Source: Paulinella micropora (lineage: Eukaryota > Cercozoa > Imbricatea > Euglyphida). Taken from it: DNA of 29,107 nucleotides. The stretch is taken from positions 225,983 to 255,089 of the forward strand of contig BJOX01000115.1 in the NCBI GenBank assembly GCA_009731375.1, read 5' to 3'. Shown here piece by piece: positions 17,998 through 26,955 of the stretch. The first letter of the stretch is position 1. Each line of letters starts with the position of its first letter. The notes below the pieces were generated by a model, which was given only the letters and a program-made list of their open reading frames with translations, ran no database searches and had not been told where the DNA came from. A program made the translations under genes and the position numbers.

Positions 17998-19236
17998 GAA
18001 GATTGGGATAAAATGACAGCAAAACAAAAGAGAGAGTGGAAAGAGAAAGAAGCGAGGAAGAAGAAAAGACTGAGTAGAAGACAACATACAAGAAGAAAGA
18101 CAGCTATCCGCAAAGAGAAGAAATATTATGAGAGGATGAAAACTTTGCAATTATGCCTGTCTGTGGCTTTTTCCAAAGACAATGTATCTAACTTCCTGCG
18201 AACACAGAAAACGAAAGGACCCATTGAAGAGTTGCTAGCAGTACTAGTAAGAGATCAGTGGGGATGCATTTCTGGAGCAGGTAGGTACATGTTAGAGGAA
18301 GAGTTTGGGAGAACGAGGTCAAGGGAAGGTGAGAGGTATGTAGACTGGCTAAATGAATTTCTCGCAAAGAAAATTCAGCTTGAAAGTCTACGTGGGACGC
18401 CATTTTCCGATGAGGAAGCAAAGAGAAAGCCATTTAAGAAATTGCGCTACCATCCAGCTTTCGGGGATAAATTTTAGGTGGACCACTATGATCTCCCGGC
18501 CAGACTAAGACTAAATTTCTCGGAATTATGCGAAGCATCTAAGGAAATATGGAAAATGTGGGAAGAAAAAGAAAGACGTAACAGATTCCGTGAAAGAAAA
18601 GCTCAAATACGTAAACATAACAACAGGAAATCTCGGGATGGCAAGCAGCAGCAAGAGACCAATCTCCTAATGGATAACAAAGGAAAAAGGGGAGACAATA
18701 AAACGGGACCAAAGACAGCTCCAAACTGGACACTCAAAGTCACGTGTTTTGGATGTCAAAGGCCATACCATGAGATATTGTTCGGTGATTTCGGAAAAGT
18801 TCCGCAAAGAAGGAAAAATGAAGCGGAATCAAACAGAAGACAAAACCACAGAACAAGAAAAGAACGAACAAAAGAACAATTACAAGAACAAAAAGAAACC
18901 ATTTTACAAGAAAAAGAAAGCACTCACTTTGATAACAACCGACAACGACAAAAACGAAAAAGAACAAAGTGACTCTGATACAAACGTTGCTTTAATCCAT
19001 ATGGGGAGCACTTATGGTAAGAGCAATGATGATGAGGAGGAAAGAGAAAAAGAGGATGAGCAACCAAGCTCACCTCCCCACGAATCTACAAGTCCCCAAG
19101 CCTTTTTGAACGATACAAAGACTACACCTAGGGTAGGAAATAGGCGTAGTGAGAGAGGAGAAGGACGGGAAGTGCGGTTGAGTATCGGCCACCCTACGAG
19201 TTTCCTCCTCACTACGGGGAGAAGGCAAGGAAGTGC
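17998..19236 (+). pseudogene. inverted gag fragment (copia), truncated at both ends
   Basis: Starting at DWDKMTAEQ-equivalent codons, it reads KREWKEKEARKKKRLSRRQH, YERMKTLQLCLSVAFSKDNV, WGCISGAGRYMLEEEFGRTR, YVDWLNEFLAKKIQLESLRG and KPFKKLRYHPAFGDKF, then TAG at 18475-18477 where copy B has CAG. It continues VDHYDLPARLRLNFSELCEA and so on. From 18640 to 19236 it matches copy B essentially exactly, including the same 5-base deletion in the zinc knuckle, while differing from copy A. That part may be a repeat-collapse extension of the contig. Confidence 0.8.
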
Positions 19237-19246
19237 NNNNNNNNNN
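19237..19246. other. assembly gap (10 N)
   Basis: Ten N mark a scaffold join. The sequence after the gap repeats the sequence 948 bases upstream, so this is an unresolved overlap rather than a measured distance. Confidence 0.9.
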
Positions 19247-19587
19247 AAGAGTTTGGGAGAACGAGGTCAAGGGAAGGTGAGAGGTATGTAGACTGGCTAA
19301 ATGAATTTCTCGCAAAGAAAATTCAGCTTGAAAGTCTACGTGGGACGCCATTTTCCGATGAGGAAGCAAAGAGAAAGCCATTTAAGAAATTGCGCTACCA
19401 TCCAGCTTTCGGGGATAAATTTTAGGTGGACCACTATGATCTCCCGGCCAGACTAAGACTAAATTTCTCGGAATTATGCGAAGCATCTAAGGAAATATGG
19501 AAAATGTGGGAAGAAAAAGAAAGACGTAACAGATTCCGTGAAAGAAAAGCTCAAATACGTAAACATAACAACAGGAAATCTCGGGAT
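19247..19587 (+). pseudogene. second copy of the gag fragment after the gap
   Basis: 341 bases that by eye are identical to 18299-18639, including the private TAG nonsense codon. It ends at AAATCTCGGGAT, exactly the base before the point where gag of copy A breaks off, and then passes into the X repeat. The shared stop codon argues that it is the same locus assembled twice. Confidence 0.8.
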
Positions 19588-19735
19588 CGAGAATTGCTGT
19601 GCGCGCTTTCGAGAAGCGGTTTTGGTAATTATTCGTTTTGACGAGAATGGCAATCGTATGCCGTCAGCTAGGAACTTTTCCGTTTAAGTCAGACACCGGC
19701 CCGGCCGGTTCCACTTAAAAAGGTTTTAGATAAAT
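19588..19735 (-). promoter_or_regulatory. X half of the promoter/LTR-like repeat, inverted copy
   Basis: In minus sense it reads TATATTTATC, then AAGTGGAACCGGCCGGGCCG, GTCTGACTTAAACGGAAAAG, GACGGCATACGATTGCC, AAAACCGCTTCTCGAAAGCG. This aligns with 26955-27100 (about 80-85% by eye). The TATA-like end faces right. Its Y half should continue leftwards, but gag is there instead, which is one of the two breakpoints of the inferred inversion. Confidence 0.65.
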
Positions 19736-20155
19736 ATACGTAAAAAGCGTGAAAAAGGGATAAAAAACTAGAAAAAGATGGGAAAACAGTTGTTAACTAG
19801 GGAAAAACTTGAAAAATAGTAAAATATAAATCCATAGAGATAAAATTGAAAAGAAGAAAGTAAAAAATATATCGATGACATAACGAGAAAAATGTGTAAA
19901 AAAACATAAATACATATACAAGATAGAAAAAATATACTAATATATTAATATCGGGAATAGGACAGTCCCAGTTGAAAACGTAAAGAGTAGATATGTTGAC
20001 GAGTAAAAGGGAGAAGAAAGGTCGGAAAAAGACTAACTAACCAACAAGAGAAAGAAAAAACCCCAGGGGGTTATAGAGTCCCACCGTACACAGCTCCAGC
20101 GCTGTAGAAAGTCTCACGAATCGTCGGCATTGCCAAGGCGCAAAGAACAGCGGTT
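19736..20155. other. A-rich spacer between the head-to-head X copies
   Basis: About 420 bp rich in GAAAAAG and TAAAAA phrases with no ORF. Before insertion of copy B it would have joined 26956 directly, so it would be the short region between two divergent XY repeats. A small hairpin AACCCCAGGGGGTT lies at about 20058-20071. Confidence 0.6.
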
Positions 20156-20160
20156 CAGTA
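20156..20160. repeat. target-site duplication, left (cagta)
   Basis: CAGTA directly precedes the 3' LTR of copy B, and the same five bases follow its 5' LTR at 26951-26955. Five bases is the usual copia value. Confidence 0.9.
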
Positions 20161-20475
20161 CAACGGAATCTATCTCTCAATACGCAGAGTTTAGGGAAGC
20201 TACCCCGCTAAGGGTAAAGAATAACCGAAGAAAAGACTCAGTTAATGACTTTGGAATTTGGGTCACACAAAATGAAATGACCTTAACAGATTGGTAATAC
20301 TCACTTGATTCTAGGCATTCCAGACTATGATTCGCGAATACTCTAGAAAGTGTCCTTGTCAGTAATAAAAGTATTAATAACTGTCCGGCCTATGAACCTG
20401 ACTATGACTAAGACTATCCAAATTACAGTGAAATTGACTAGGTAGAGTAACGGCTATTCACAGTACATTACAACG
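20161..20475 (-). repeat. 3' LTR of copy B
   Basis: 315 bp, about 98% identical to 26636-26950. It contains ATTCGCGAAT (perfect palindrome). The inner edge is defined by the adjoining polypurine tract, the outer edge by CAGTA. Confidence 0.95.
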
Positions 20476-20484
20476 CTCCCCCTT
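20476..20484 (-). other. polypurine tract of copy B
   Basis: Element-sense AAGGGGGAG directly before the 3' LTR, the expected position of the plus-strand DNA primer. Confidence 0.85.
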
Positions 20485-20900
20485 AGTCGCAAGTCATAGG
20501 CTATACATACTAGTGTGTAAATATGGAGTTTGAAAAATAGTCACGGTTGAGGACTTTCATCAGTTATGGGTAACTCGAAGATTATCAACTCCCACTTGAA
20601 TTACATCACATCCTCTATGTATGTATATATGTAGTCATGCAGTAACATGTATGAAGTATGTATGTGTTCAAAAATTTGCAAGCGCTTCCCGTAGAGGGTA
20701 GCAAAATCGAAAAATTTTAGATTTCCTATTCTAGGATAGAAAGAATGATAGAAAGAAATTTGAGTTGGGATAGGGATAGATAGATAGATAGATATATCCG
20801 GGCCTCGCCGCCGCCGGCCTCGCCGGCTCTTGACCCCTGTGCAAAACAAAATTCAGTGCTGCAACAAACAAAAATTACACAAAACACTCAAAAAAAATAT
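20485..20900. other. 3' untranslated internal region of copy B
   Basis: Non-coding; contains (GATA)n at about 20774-20795 and a GC-rich CGCCGCCGCCGG stretch at about 20806-20826 that copy A lacks. No gene. Confidence 0.6.
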
Positions 20901-20927
20901 AAGTGAGTGGACATGCAAATCCCGAAA

Positions 20928-21435
20928 TTACTCGATCTTTACCGTAAATTTGTTAAGTAAATACTCGAATTGTTCTTTCGGTAAATATTTTGTCATTACA
21001 TCACCTATCTGCTTCCGAACTCTTCATATCTACTTTTACAAACTTAATCTCTCCGTCTCTCTGTAGGTGGTGCATAAAGTGTAATTCTAAAGGTAAGTGT
21101 TTAGTTCTATTACCTGACATACCCCTATCTGCTGCTAAGATTGTTTGAGAGTTATCCTCAAATAATTCTATCGGGCTTTTTGGGCTATGTTTAGTTCTTG
21201 TGTGATGTGTTTCAGTGCAAGTCCCTCTCTAATGCACTCAGTCGCTGCAAATATTTCAGCATCATTGGAATTCAGGGCGATGCGACTCTGTCGCTTTGAT
21301 AACCATGCAACTGGATCGCTGCCCCATAGGATCACGAATCCAGTGCGGGACTTCTCTGTTTCTTACAAACTTTGTGAGCCGCGTCGGGCCACATGGAAAG
21401 TTTTGGATAGGTTTGCCCTTTCTGCTCTGACTTAG
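20928..21435 (-). pseudogene. copia RNase H, copy B, with the same frame breaks as copy A
   Basis: Same signatures as copy A (SKRQSRIALNSNDAE, FEDNSQTILAADRGMSGN, RTKHLPLELHFMHHL, IGDVMTKYLPKEQF) and the same three frame changes. By eye the 834 bases 20901-21734 do not differ from 10676-11509, although the LTRs of the two copies differ by about 10%. Confidence 0.85.
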
Positions 21436-23149
21436 GCTCATGGTAAGCTAAACCTCGATGAGAGTTAACTAAATAACGAAAGATTCTGCCTAACATCGCA
21501 TAAGTTATTCCCTTATCGATAGTTTGCATGACACTTGCCGAATTTAGTGCTTGTTCTATATCGGGTCTTGTCATCTTCGCGAGAAATAGCAAACGACCAA
21601 CTAAACTAGGAATTGAAAATTTTCGCAAGCTGGCTGATTCTGACATCGGTTCTGTGAAATGTTCTTGCGCTGGAGTACTGACGGGTTTAGCAGAATCGTA
21701 ACCTACCTCTTTTAGTATCTGCTGCTGATATTTTCGCTGATGCAAAATTATTTTCCCGTTAGATTGCTCTATCTCTATTCCTTTGAATTCACGGGCTATA
21801 CCGAGTCTTTTGAGCGGGAAATGTTTTTCTAATGCTGACGCAAAACGCTCATATGCTTGTTTGTTTGGTGCGGTGAACAACAAGTCATCTACATGAAATA
21901 TCCCTACTATCGCTTCTCTCAAAGCTTTATCATTTTCTACAAACATACATAAGTCAGAGTCTAGCAACCTAAAACCTAGCTCCTCTAACTTGGGTGCTAA
22001 TATCTCATACCATCTTCTTCCTGCCTGAGGTGCACCATATAAAGCACCATCTATACGCCATATCATCCCCTCATGCCCTTCTCTGTCTACACTCTCTGGC
22101 GCATATGCATAAACAGGGTCATTCATGCGAGCATTTAGGTATGCATTTTTAAAATCTATGCCGTATAGTTTGTATTTGTGCCAGGCAGATAGTTTAGCAA
22201 GAAATAAAAGTGAATGGTGCGCGGCGCAAGGAACAAAGAGCTGATCTGGGTTATAGCTAACACCGGGTTCTAACATATCTCCCCGTAAAGCCAAACGAGA
22301 CTTTATGAACTTTTTCCCGTTCTCATCTAACTTTACTTTGTGAACCCATGTCAATCTAACTACCTTACTAACTCCTGCCTTGCTTGCCTCCTTATGGGGT
22401 ACCCATGTGTATGTGTTAAAGGATTGAAGAGCTTTTAGTTCTGTTTTCATACCCTCTAAAACATCTTTAGCTGTCAAACCTGCCTCTATGACATCTTTGG
22501 GTACTCTGTCCACGTACAAATAAAAATCACGAATCTCATCTGCCACCATACGATCATCGCATAAAAACATATTAGCGGGACTTTGCAACGGGTATTCGGG
22601 ATCTTTCACGGAGTATTTGTGGATTTCCGAATTCAACATCCGTTCCTCTTCGTCTTCAAACTTAACTATGTGGGTGGGCTGAGGTCTGTCTCTTACTACG
22701 AGTCTATCTCTGGGGTCACACACTCTGCTGACTACCCATACCCGTACTATGCTCTCTCATCCCTCACCGTACTTTTTCTTCGCCCATCCATCTTCCCATG
22801 CACGCGCTGGCACTCTTACTACCTTACCTATCAGCTCTTGAGCCTCTCTCTTCTCTCTCTTGGGCTCACTGCTAGGGGTAAATCTCTCTACTGCCTTGCG
22901 CTGCCTTTTACCAGGGGTTATGTTACTCTCCGTTACTCTCTGACTCTGCTCCCACGTTAATCCCTTAGATGGTAATGATTTCTCTTCGTATGCTCTTCTT
23001 TCATGTATTTTTAGTGGATCTGTTGGATCTTGTTCATCTTTATGCTCTTGTGGTTTGATCTTGTGCTCTGTGGGTGATTGTTGTGGATAATGTGGCTCTG
23101 GACTTGTGTGTAGGCGTGTATATTTGTGATCCAGTGTATTCTTCTCCAC
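21332..23149 (-). pseudogene. copia reverse transcriptase with SH3-like linker, copy B, one nonsense codon
   Basis: A nearly intact reading frame of about 600 codons with a single TGA (plus 22757-22759) in KKYGEG-stop-ES, where copy A has Trp. RT signatures: FNTYTWVPHKEA, RLALRGDMLEPGVSYNPDQL, GIDFKNAYLNARMNDPVYAY, WRIDGALYGAPQAGRRWYEI, FHVDDLLFTAPN. This is the best-preserved RT in the window. The end at 21332 is the first of the RNase H frame changes. Confidence 0.9.
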
Positions 23150-23273
23150 ATGCTCATTTTCATAATATTATGCGTGCTCATTCTCATTCACATCAACATC
23201 AACATTCTCTATCTCCCCCTCAGCTTCATCAAATTGTGTTGCTGGGTGGTCGTTGTTGACGTTGTGCGGTGAC

Positions 23274-23560
23274 TTAGGTGATTGAGGTGGTGACTGGGGT
23301 GGTGATGCTTGTGGAGATGTGTGTGGTTGCATTCTCATTCTCCCCCTCAGAGTCATCATTATCCCACGACACCAGTTTAGGAGGATGAGCTTGTTTACCG
23401 ATTTTGTGAATATCAAATCTCACATCTCTCACTCGGGAAATTATCTTCTTACCAACCCATACGCGGTATAATTCCCGAAATAGATCATATCCTACTAGCA
23501 TCACCACTCCCCTCTGTACTCTCCTTTCCGCACTTTAGTCTTAGGTACGTGCAATTCTTT
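23274..23560 (-). pseudogene. integrase remnant and deletion scar, copy B
   Basis: Only the end of the integrase core remains (VMLVGYDLFRELYRVW, then VGKKIISRVRDVRFDIHKIG). At 23546-23552 (CTTAGGTACGTGCAATTCTT) sequence matching 13310 of copy A is joined to sequence matching 14081, so about 770 bp holding the HHCC segment and the catalytic core are gone. ACATG and ACGTG at the two ends in copy A give short homology at the join. Confidence 0.85.
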
Positions 23561-23628
23561 CTCTCTCTATTTTTCTTCATGCTTACTTATCTCCTTTTTG
23601 TTGTCATTTGTGGGGCTTTCCTCCCCTT

Positions 23629-24346
23629 CTACCCCATTGTTGCGAAAGGATCATACCTCTCCTTGACTTTCAATGGTTCATCATATTCGTCATCCCATCT
23701 ATATATCATACTCTTAGTTAATCTCCCCATTACTAATATATCACTCTCGTTAATGTGGATGGGGTGTTTGAGTATTACTAACTGTCCGTTTTGGTGGATG
23801 ACTGATCTGTTGTATTTGTGGTCCATCTGTCCTGTAGAGACTATGCTAACTGGTAAGGTAGTGTCGAGTAACATCTTCTTTTCTACTGCTCTAAGCCGTC
23901 CTTTCCATCTATCACTGTCAGCCTAGCTCTTCATGACTTACTCAACTCCCTCTCTCCATTACCTGTCAGTAGCTCTACCGGGTCTATCTCATCGACATCC
24001 ATCAATCTGTCTTCTCTGCATGATATGTCTGTGCTTGCTCCACTATCCTGTACTGTCATGTCTCTCTTTTTCATTACTCTTTTTCTCACATGTATCAATA
24101 CATGCTCTGTCTCTTCTTCTTTCTCTGTCTCGTTTCTGTCTCTCGTTCTCCCTCTCCTCTATCCTCACCTTCTCGCTCTTCTGTGATTTGTGGAGGTGCA
24201 GTGATGGGACTCTGTCTGACTGCTCTATTCAAGTACACTCCTTCTATTGCTCTCACTATGTCAGTCAAAAAGTCATCTCTCTCTAGTTCACCACTCACAA
24301 CATGCATCACTTCTCCATTCATTCCCCTCACGCACTCATTCATCAA
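23629..24346 (-). pseudogene. aspartic protease and upstream linker, copy B
   Basis: Pieces match copy A: LLDTTLPVSIVSTGQM and HINESDILVMGRLTKSMIYR in one frame, the DSGAS region in another (near 24040-24060), and MNECVRGMNGEVMHVVSGEL at 24346. Frame changes near 23890 and 24110 break it. Confidence 0.75.
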
Positions 24347-24362
24347 CGTTTAGCTATTTCAT

Positions 24363-25551
24363 TCATATCTTTGAAAGTGATGACATGAGGTTTGATGGAT
24401 TGCGTGTTTGTTGTGTGTGTTGGTGGGAGTGTTGTGGTTTGTCTAGAACTAGATATTTGGAGTTGTTGTGAGGTGTGACCTTCTTGCTTACCAAACTTGT
24501 TGGCAGAAGTGGGCCCAGTCGTTGCTTTCCCTCATCAACTCCACTCTCTTCGCTCCCTTCTTTGCTCTGGCCGGTCCGCTGACTAGAAAATGGATGATGT
24601 TTGCTAAACTTTTTCTCATGTGGTGGTTGCGGAATATTTTGCGAAACTTGTAGACTTGTGGAAATTTTGGTGTCACGTAAAGTTTCAAATTGCCCGAAAA
24701 CGAGTCTTTGCGAAATTTTATGGGACTTTTCCAATGCCGCAGCTTTAAGACCTCGTTCGTCTGGATAGTAAGGAGATTTGGGGGGACGCAACACGGGACT
24801 TACCGACAAATCCAACTCCGGGTAATCTGAGTCTTGTGTTGCGTGATATCCGCAGTACCTCACATAAGATAATCGTTTCGCGTGATTTTCGTATACTCCT
24901 TTTCCTTTTGATTTTTCAACGGAAACATTACACTGTTTTTTTCGTCTGTTTATTCCTTCACATTTTGTGTCTGACGTGACTCCGTAAGAACTCTCAAGCC
25001 TCAAAGGAGTTTCGTTAGGGTTAGGGATGACTGGGGAACATCGTGAGGTGGCGGACACTAACCGCACTTCCTTGCCTTCTCCCCGTAGTGAGGAGGAAAC
25101 TCGTAGGGTGGCCGATACTCAACCGCACTTCCCGTCCTTCTCCTCTCTCACTACGCCTATTTCCTACCCTAGGTGTAGTCTTTGTATCGTTCAAAAAGGC
25201 TTGGGGACTTGTAGATTCGTGGGGAGGTGAGCTTGGTTGCTCATCCTCTTTTTCTCTTTCCTCCTCATCATCATTGCTCTTACCATAAGTGCTCCCCATA
25301 TGGATTAAAGCAACGTTTGTATCAGAGTCACTTTGTTCTTTTTCGTTTTTGTCGTTGTCGGTTGTTATCAAAGTGAGTGCTTTCTTTTTCTTGTAAAATG
25401 GTTTCTTTTTGTTCTTGTAATTGTTCTTTTGTTCGTTCTTTTCTTGTTCTGTGGTTTTGTCTTCTGTTTGATTCCGCTTCATTTTTCCTTCTTTGCGGAA
25501 CTTTTCCGAAATCACCGAACAATATCTCATGGTATGGCCTTTGACATCCAA
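24363..25551 (-). pseudogene. gag C-terminal part, copy B
   Basis: The frame DVKGHTMRYCSVISEKF carries the second half of the zinc knuckle, then the Lys-rich and acidic segments. A second frame continues YCGYHATQDSDYPELDLSVS and ERGLKAAALEKSHKISQRLV. It is separated from the gag N-terminal frame by a 5-base deletion inside the knuckle, and from its own distal part by a frame change near 25050. Confidence 0.8.
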
Positions 25552-26632
25552 AACACGTGACTTTGAGTGTCCAGTTTGGAGCTGTCTTTGGTCCCGTTTT
25601 ATTGTCTCCCCTTTTTCCTTTGTTATCCATTAGGAGATTGGTCTCTTGCTGCTGCTTGCCATCCCGAGATTTCCTGTTGTTATGTTTACGTATTTGAGCT
25701 TTTCTTTCACGGAATCTGTTACGTCTTTCTTTTTCTTCCCACATTTTCCATATTTCCTTAGATGCTTCGCATAATTCCGAGAAATTTAGTCTTAGTCTGG
25801 CCGGGAGATCATAGTGGTCCACCTGAAATTTATCCCCGAAAGCTGGATGGTAGCGCAATTTCTTAAATGGCTTTCTCTTTGCTTCCTCATCGGAAAATGG
25901 CGTCCCACGTAGACTTTCAAGCTGGATTTTCTTTGCGAGAAATTCATTTAGCCAGTCTACATACCTCTCACCTGCCCTTGGCATCGTTCTCTCAAAATCT
26001 TCCTCTAACATGTACCTACCTGCTCCAGAAATGCATCCCCACTGATCTCTAACTACTATCAACTCTTCAATGGGTCCTTTAGTCTTCTGTGTTCGCAGGA
26101 AGTTAGATACATTGTCTTTGGAAAAAGCCACAGACAGACATAACTGCAAAGTTTTCATCCTTTCATAATATTTCTTCTCTTTGCGTATAGCTGTCTTTCT
26201 TCTTGTATGTTGTTTTCTACTTAGTCTTTTCTTCTTTCTCGCTTCTTTCTCTTTCCACTCTCTCTTTTGTTCTGCTGTCATTTTATCCCAATCGTCTGGT
26301 TGTTTGTGATCTTCTTTCTTTGTCTGGGGTCTCTGTCTTCCTCTCTGAGATGCATCTGACTCTTCATCTTCCTCACTATCACTTATGGGCGTGTCGGGCT
26401 CTTCTAAGTCTTCTGCCGCCTTAGCCCTTGCTTCGTCGTAAGGAAAGTCCCTTTTGGCTTTAGCTGTGTCAGCCAATGCCACAGATACCATCTCTGCCAC
26501 GTGGACAGATACTCCCTGCATGTGCTTCTGAAACTTGCTTGACCAAGGCCAAAAGCATTGGTCATCGCCCTCGAATATGGGCACTTGACTCAATACGTGC
26601 TTCTGCACGCTTGCCTCCTTGTCAAGGCTCAT
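25328..26632 (-). CDS. gag of copy B, N-terminal to knuckle, open frame
   Basis: Starts at ATG 26630-26632 (MSLDKEASVQKHVLSQVPIF), the first in-frame Met after a TAG in the LTR, and is open for about 434 codons. It begins EGDDQCFWPWSSKFQKHMQG, has an acidic stretch (EEPDTPISDSEEDEESD), a long basic region, and a globular helical part (LSVAFSKDNVSNFLRTQKTK, YVDWLNEFLAKKIQLESL) consistent with a copia capsid. It reaches CFGC of the zinc knuckle and then runs out of frame. The start codon lies inside the primer-binding site, so there is almost no leader. Confidence 0.8.
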   Translation of the reverse strand: MSLDKEASVQKHVLSQVPIFEGDDQCFWPWSSKFQKHMQGVSVHVAEMVSVALADTAKAKRDFPYDEARAKAAEDLEEPDTPISDSEEDEESDASQRGRQRPQTKKEDHKQPDDWDKMTAEQKREWKEKEARKKKRLSRKQHTRRKTAIRKEKKYYERMKTLQLCLSVAFSKDNVSNFLRTQKTKGPIEELIVVRDQWGCISGAGRYMLEEDFERTMPRAGERYVDWLNEFLAKKIQLESLRGTPFSDEEAKRKPFKKLRYHPAFGDKFQVDHYDLPARLRLNFSELCEASKEIWKMWEEKERRNRFRERKAQIRKHNNRKSRDGKQQQETNLLMDNKGKRGDNKTGPKTAPNWTLKVTCFGCQRPYHEILFGDFGKVPQRRKNEAESNRRQNHRTRKERTKEQLQEQKETILQEKESTHFDNNRQRQKRKRTK

Positions 26633-26636
26633 AACC
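26626..26636 (-). other. primer-binding site matching Met-tRNA anticodon stem-loop
   Basis: In element sense GGTTATGAGCC, its first base being the last base of the 5' LTR. It is complementary to GGCTCATAACC, the anticodon stem-loop segment of initiator Met tRNA. Copia of Drosophila and yeast Ty5 are known to use such an internal (half-tRNA) primer. Confidence 0.75.
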
Positions 26637-26950
26637 AACGGAATCTATCTCTCAATACGCAGAGTTTAGGGAAGCTACCCCGCTAAGGGTAAAGAATAAC
26701 AGAAGAAAAGACTCAGTTAATGACTTTGGACTTTGGGTCACACAAAATGTAATGACCTTAACAGATTGGTAATACTCACTTGATTCTAGGCATTCCAGAC
26801 TATGATTCGCGAATACTCTAGAAAGTGTCCTTGTCAGTAATAAAGGTATTAATAACTGTCCTGCCTATGAACTTGACTATGACTAAGACTATCCAAATTA
26901 CAGTGAAATTGACTAGGTAGAGTAACTGCTATTCACAGTACATTACAACG
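26636..26950 (-). repeat. 5' LTR of copy B
   Basis: 315 bp, partner of 20161-20475. Minus sense begins CGTTGTAATGTACTG and ends GATAGATTCCGTTG. Differences from the 3' LTR are about seven substitutions with no length change. Confidence 0.95.
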
Positions 26951-26955
26951 CAGTA
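26951..26955. repeat. target-site duplication, right (cagta)
   Basis: Follows the 5' LTR of copy B directly and overlaps the start of the TATA-like TATATTTAAAG of the X repeat. Confidence 0.9.

Larger units (their letters stand above)
20161..26950 (-). mobile_element. Ty1/copia LTR retrotransposon copy B, full-length outline, integrase core deleted
   Basis: 6790 bp with 315-bp LTRs at both ends, a 5-bp target duplication, a primer-binding site and a polypurine tract in the correct places. The LTRs begin CGTTGTAATG and end ATTCCGTTG in element sense, not the usual TG...CA. The LTRs differ at about seven positions, so the insertion is fairly recent. gag, protease, RT and RNase H are present with breaks. 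The integrase core is absent, so the copy was mobilised in trans or lost it after insertion. Confidence 0.95.

Noticed and set aside
20161-26950. RIP-like CpA to TpA mutation of the retrotransposon (nonsense codons TGA at 22757 and TAG at 18475 both fit)
   Set aside because: The differences between the two LTRs of copy B are mostly transversions with few transitions, so there is no mutation bias to support it.
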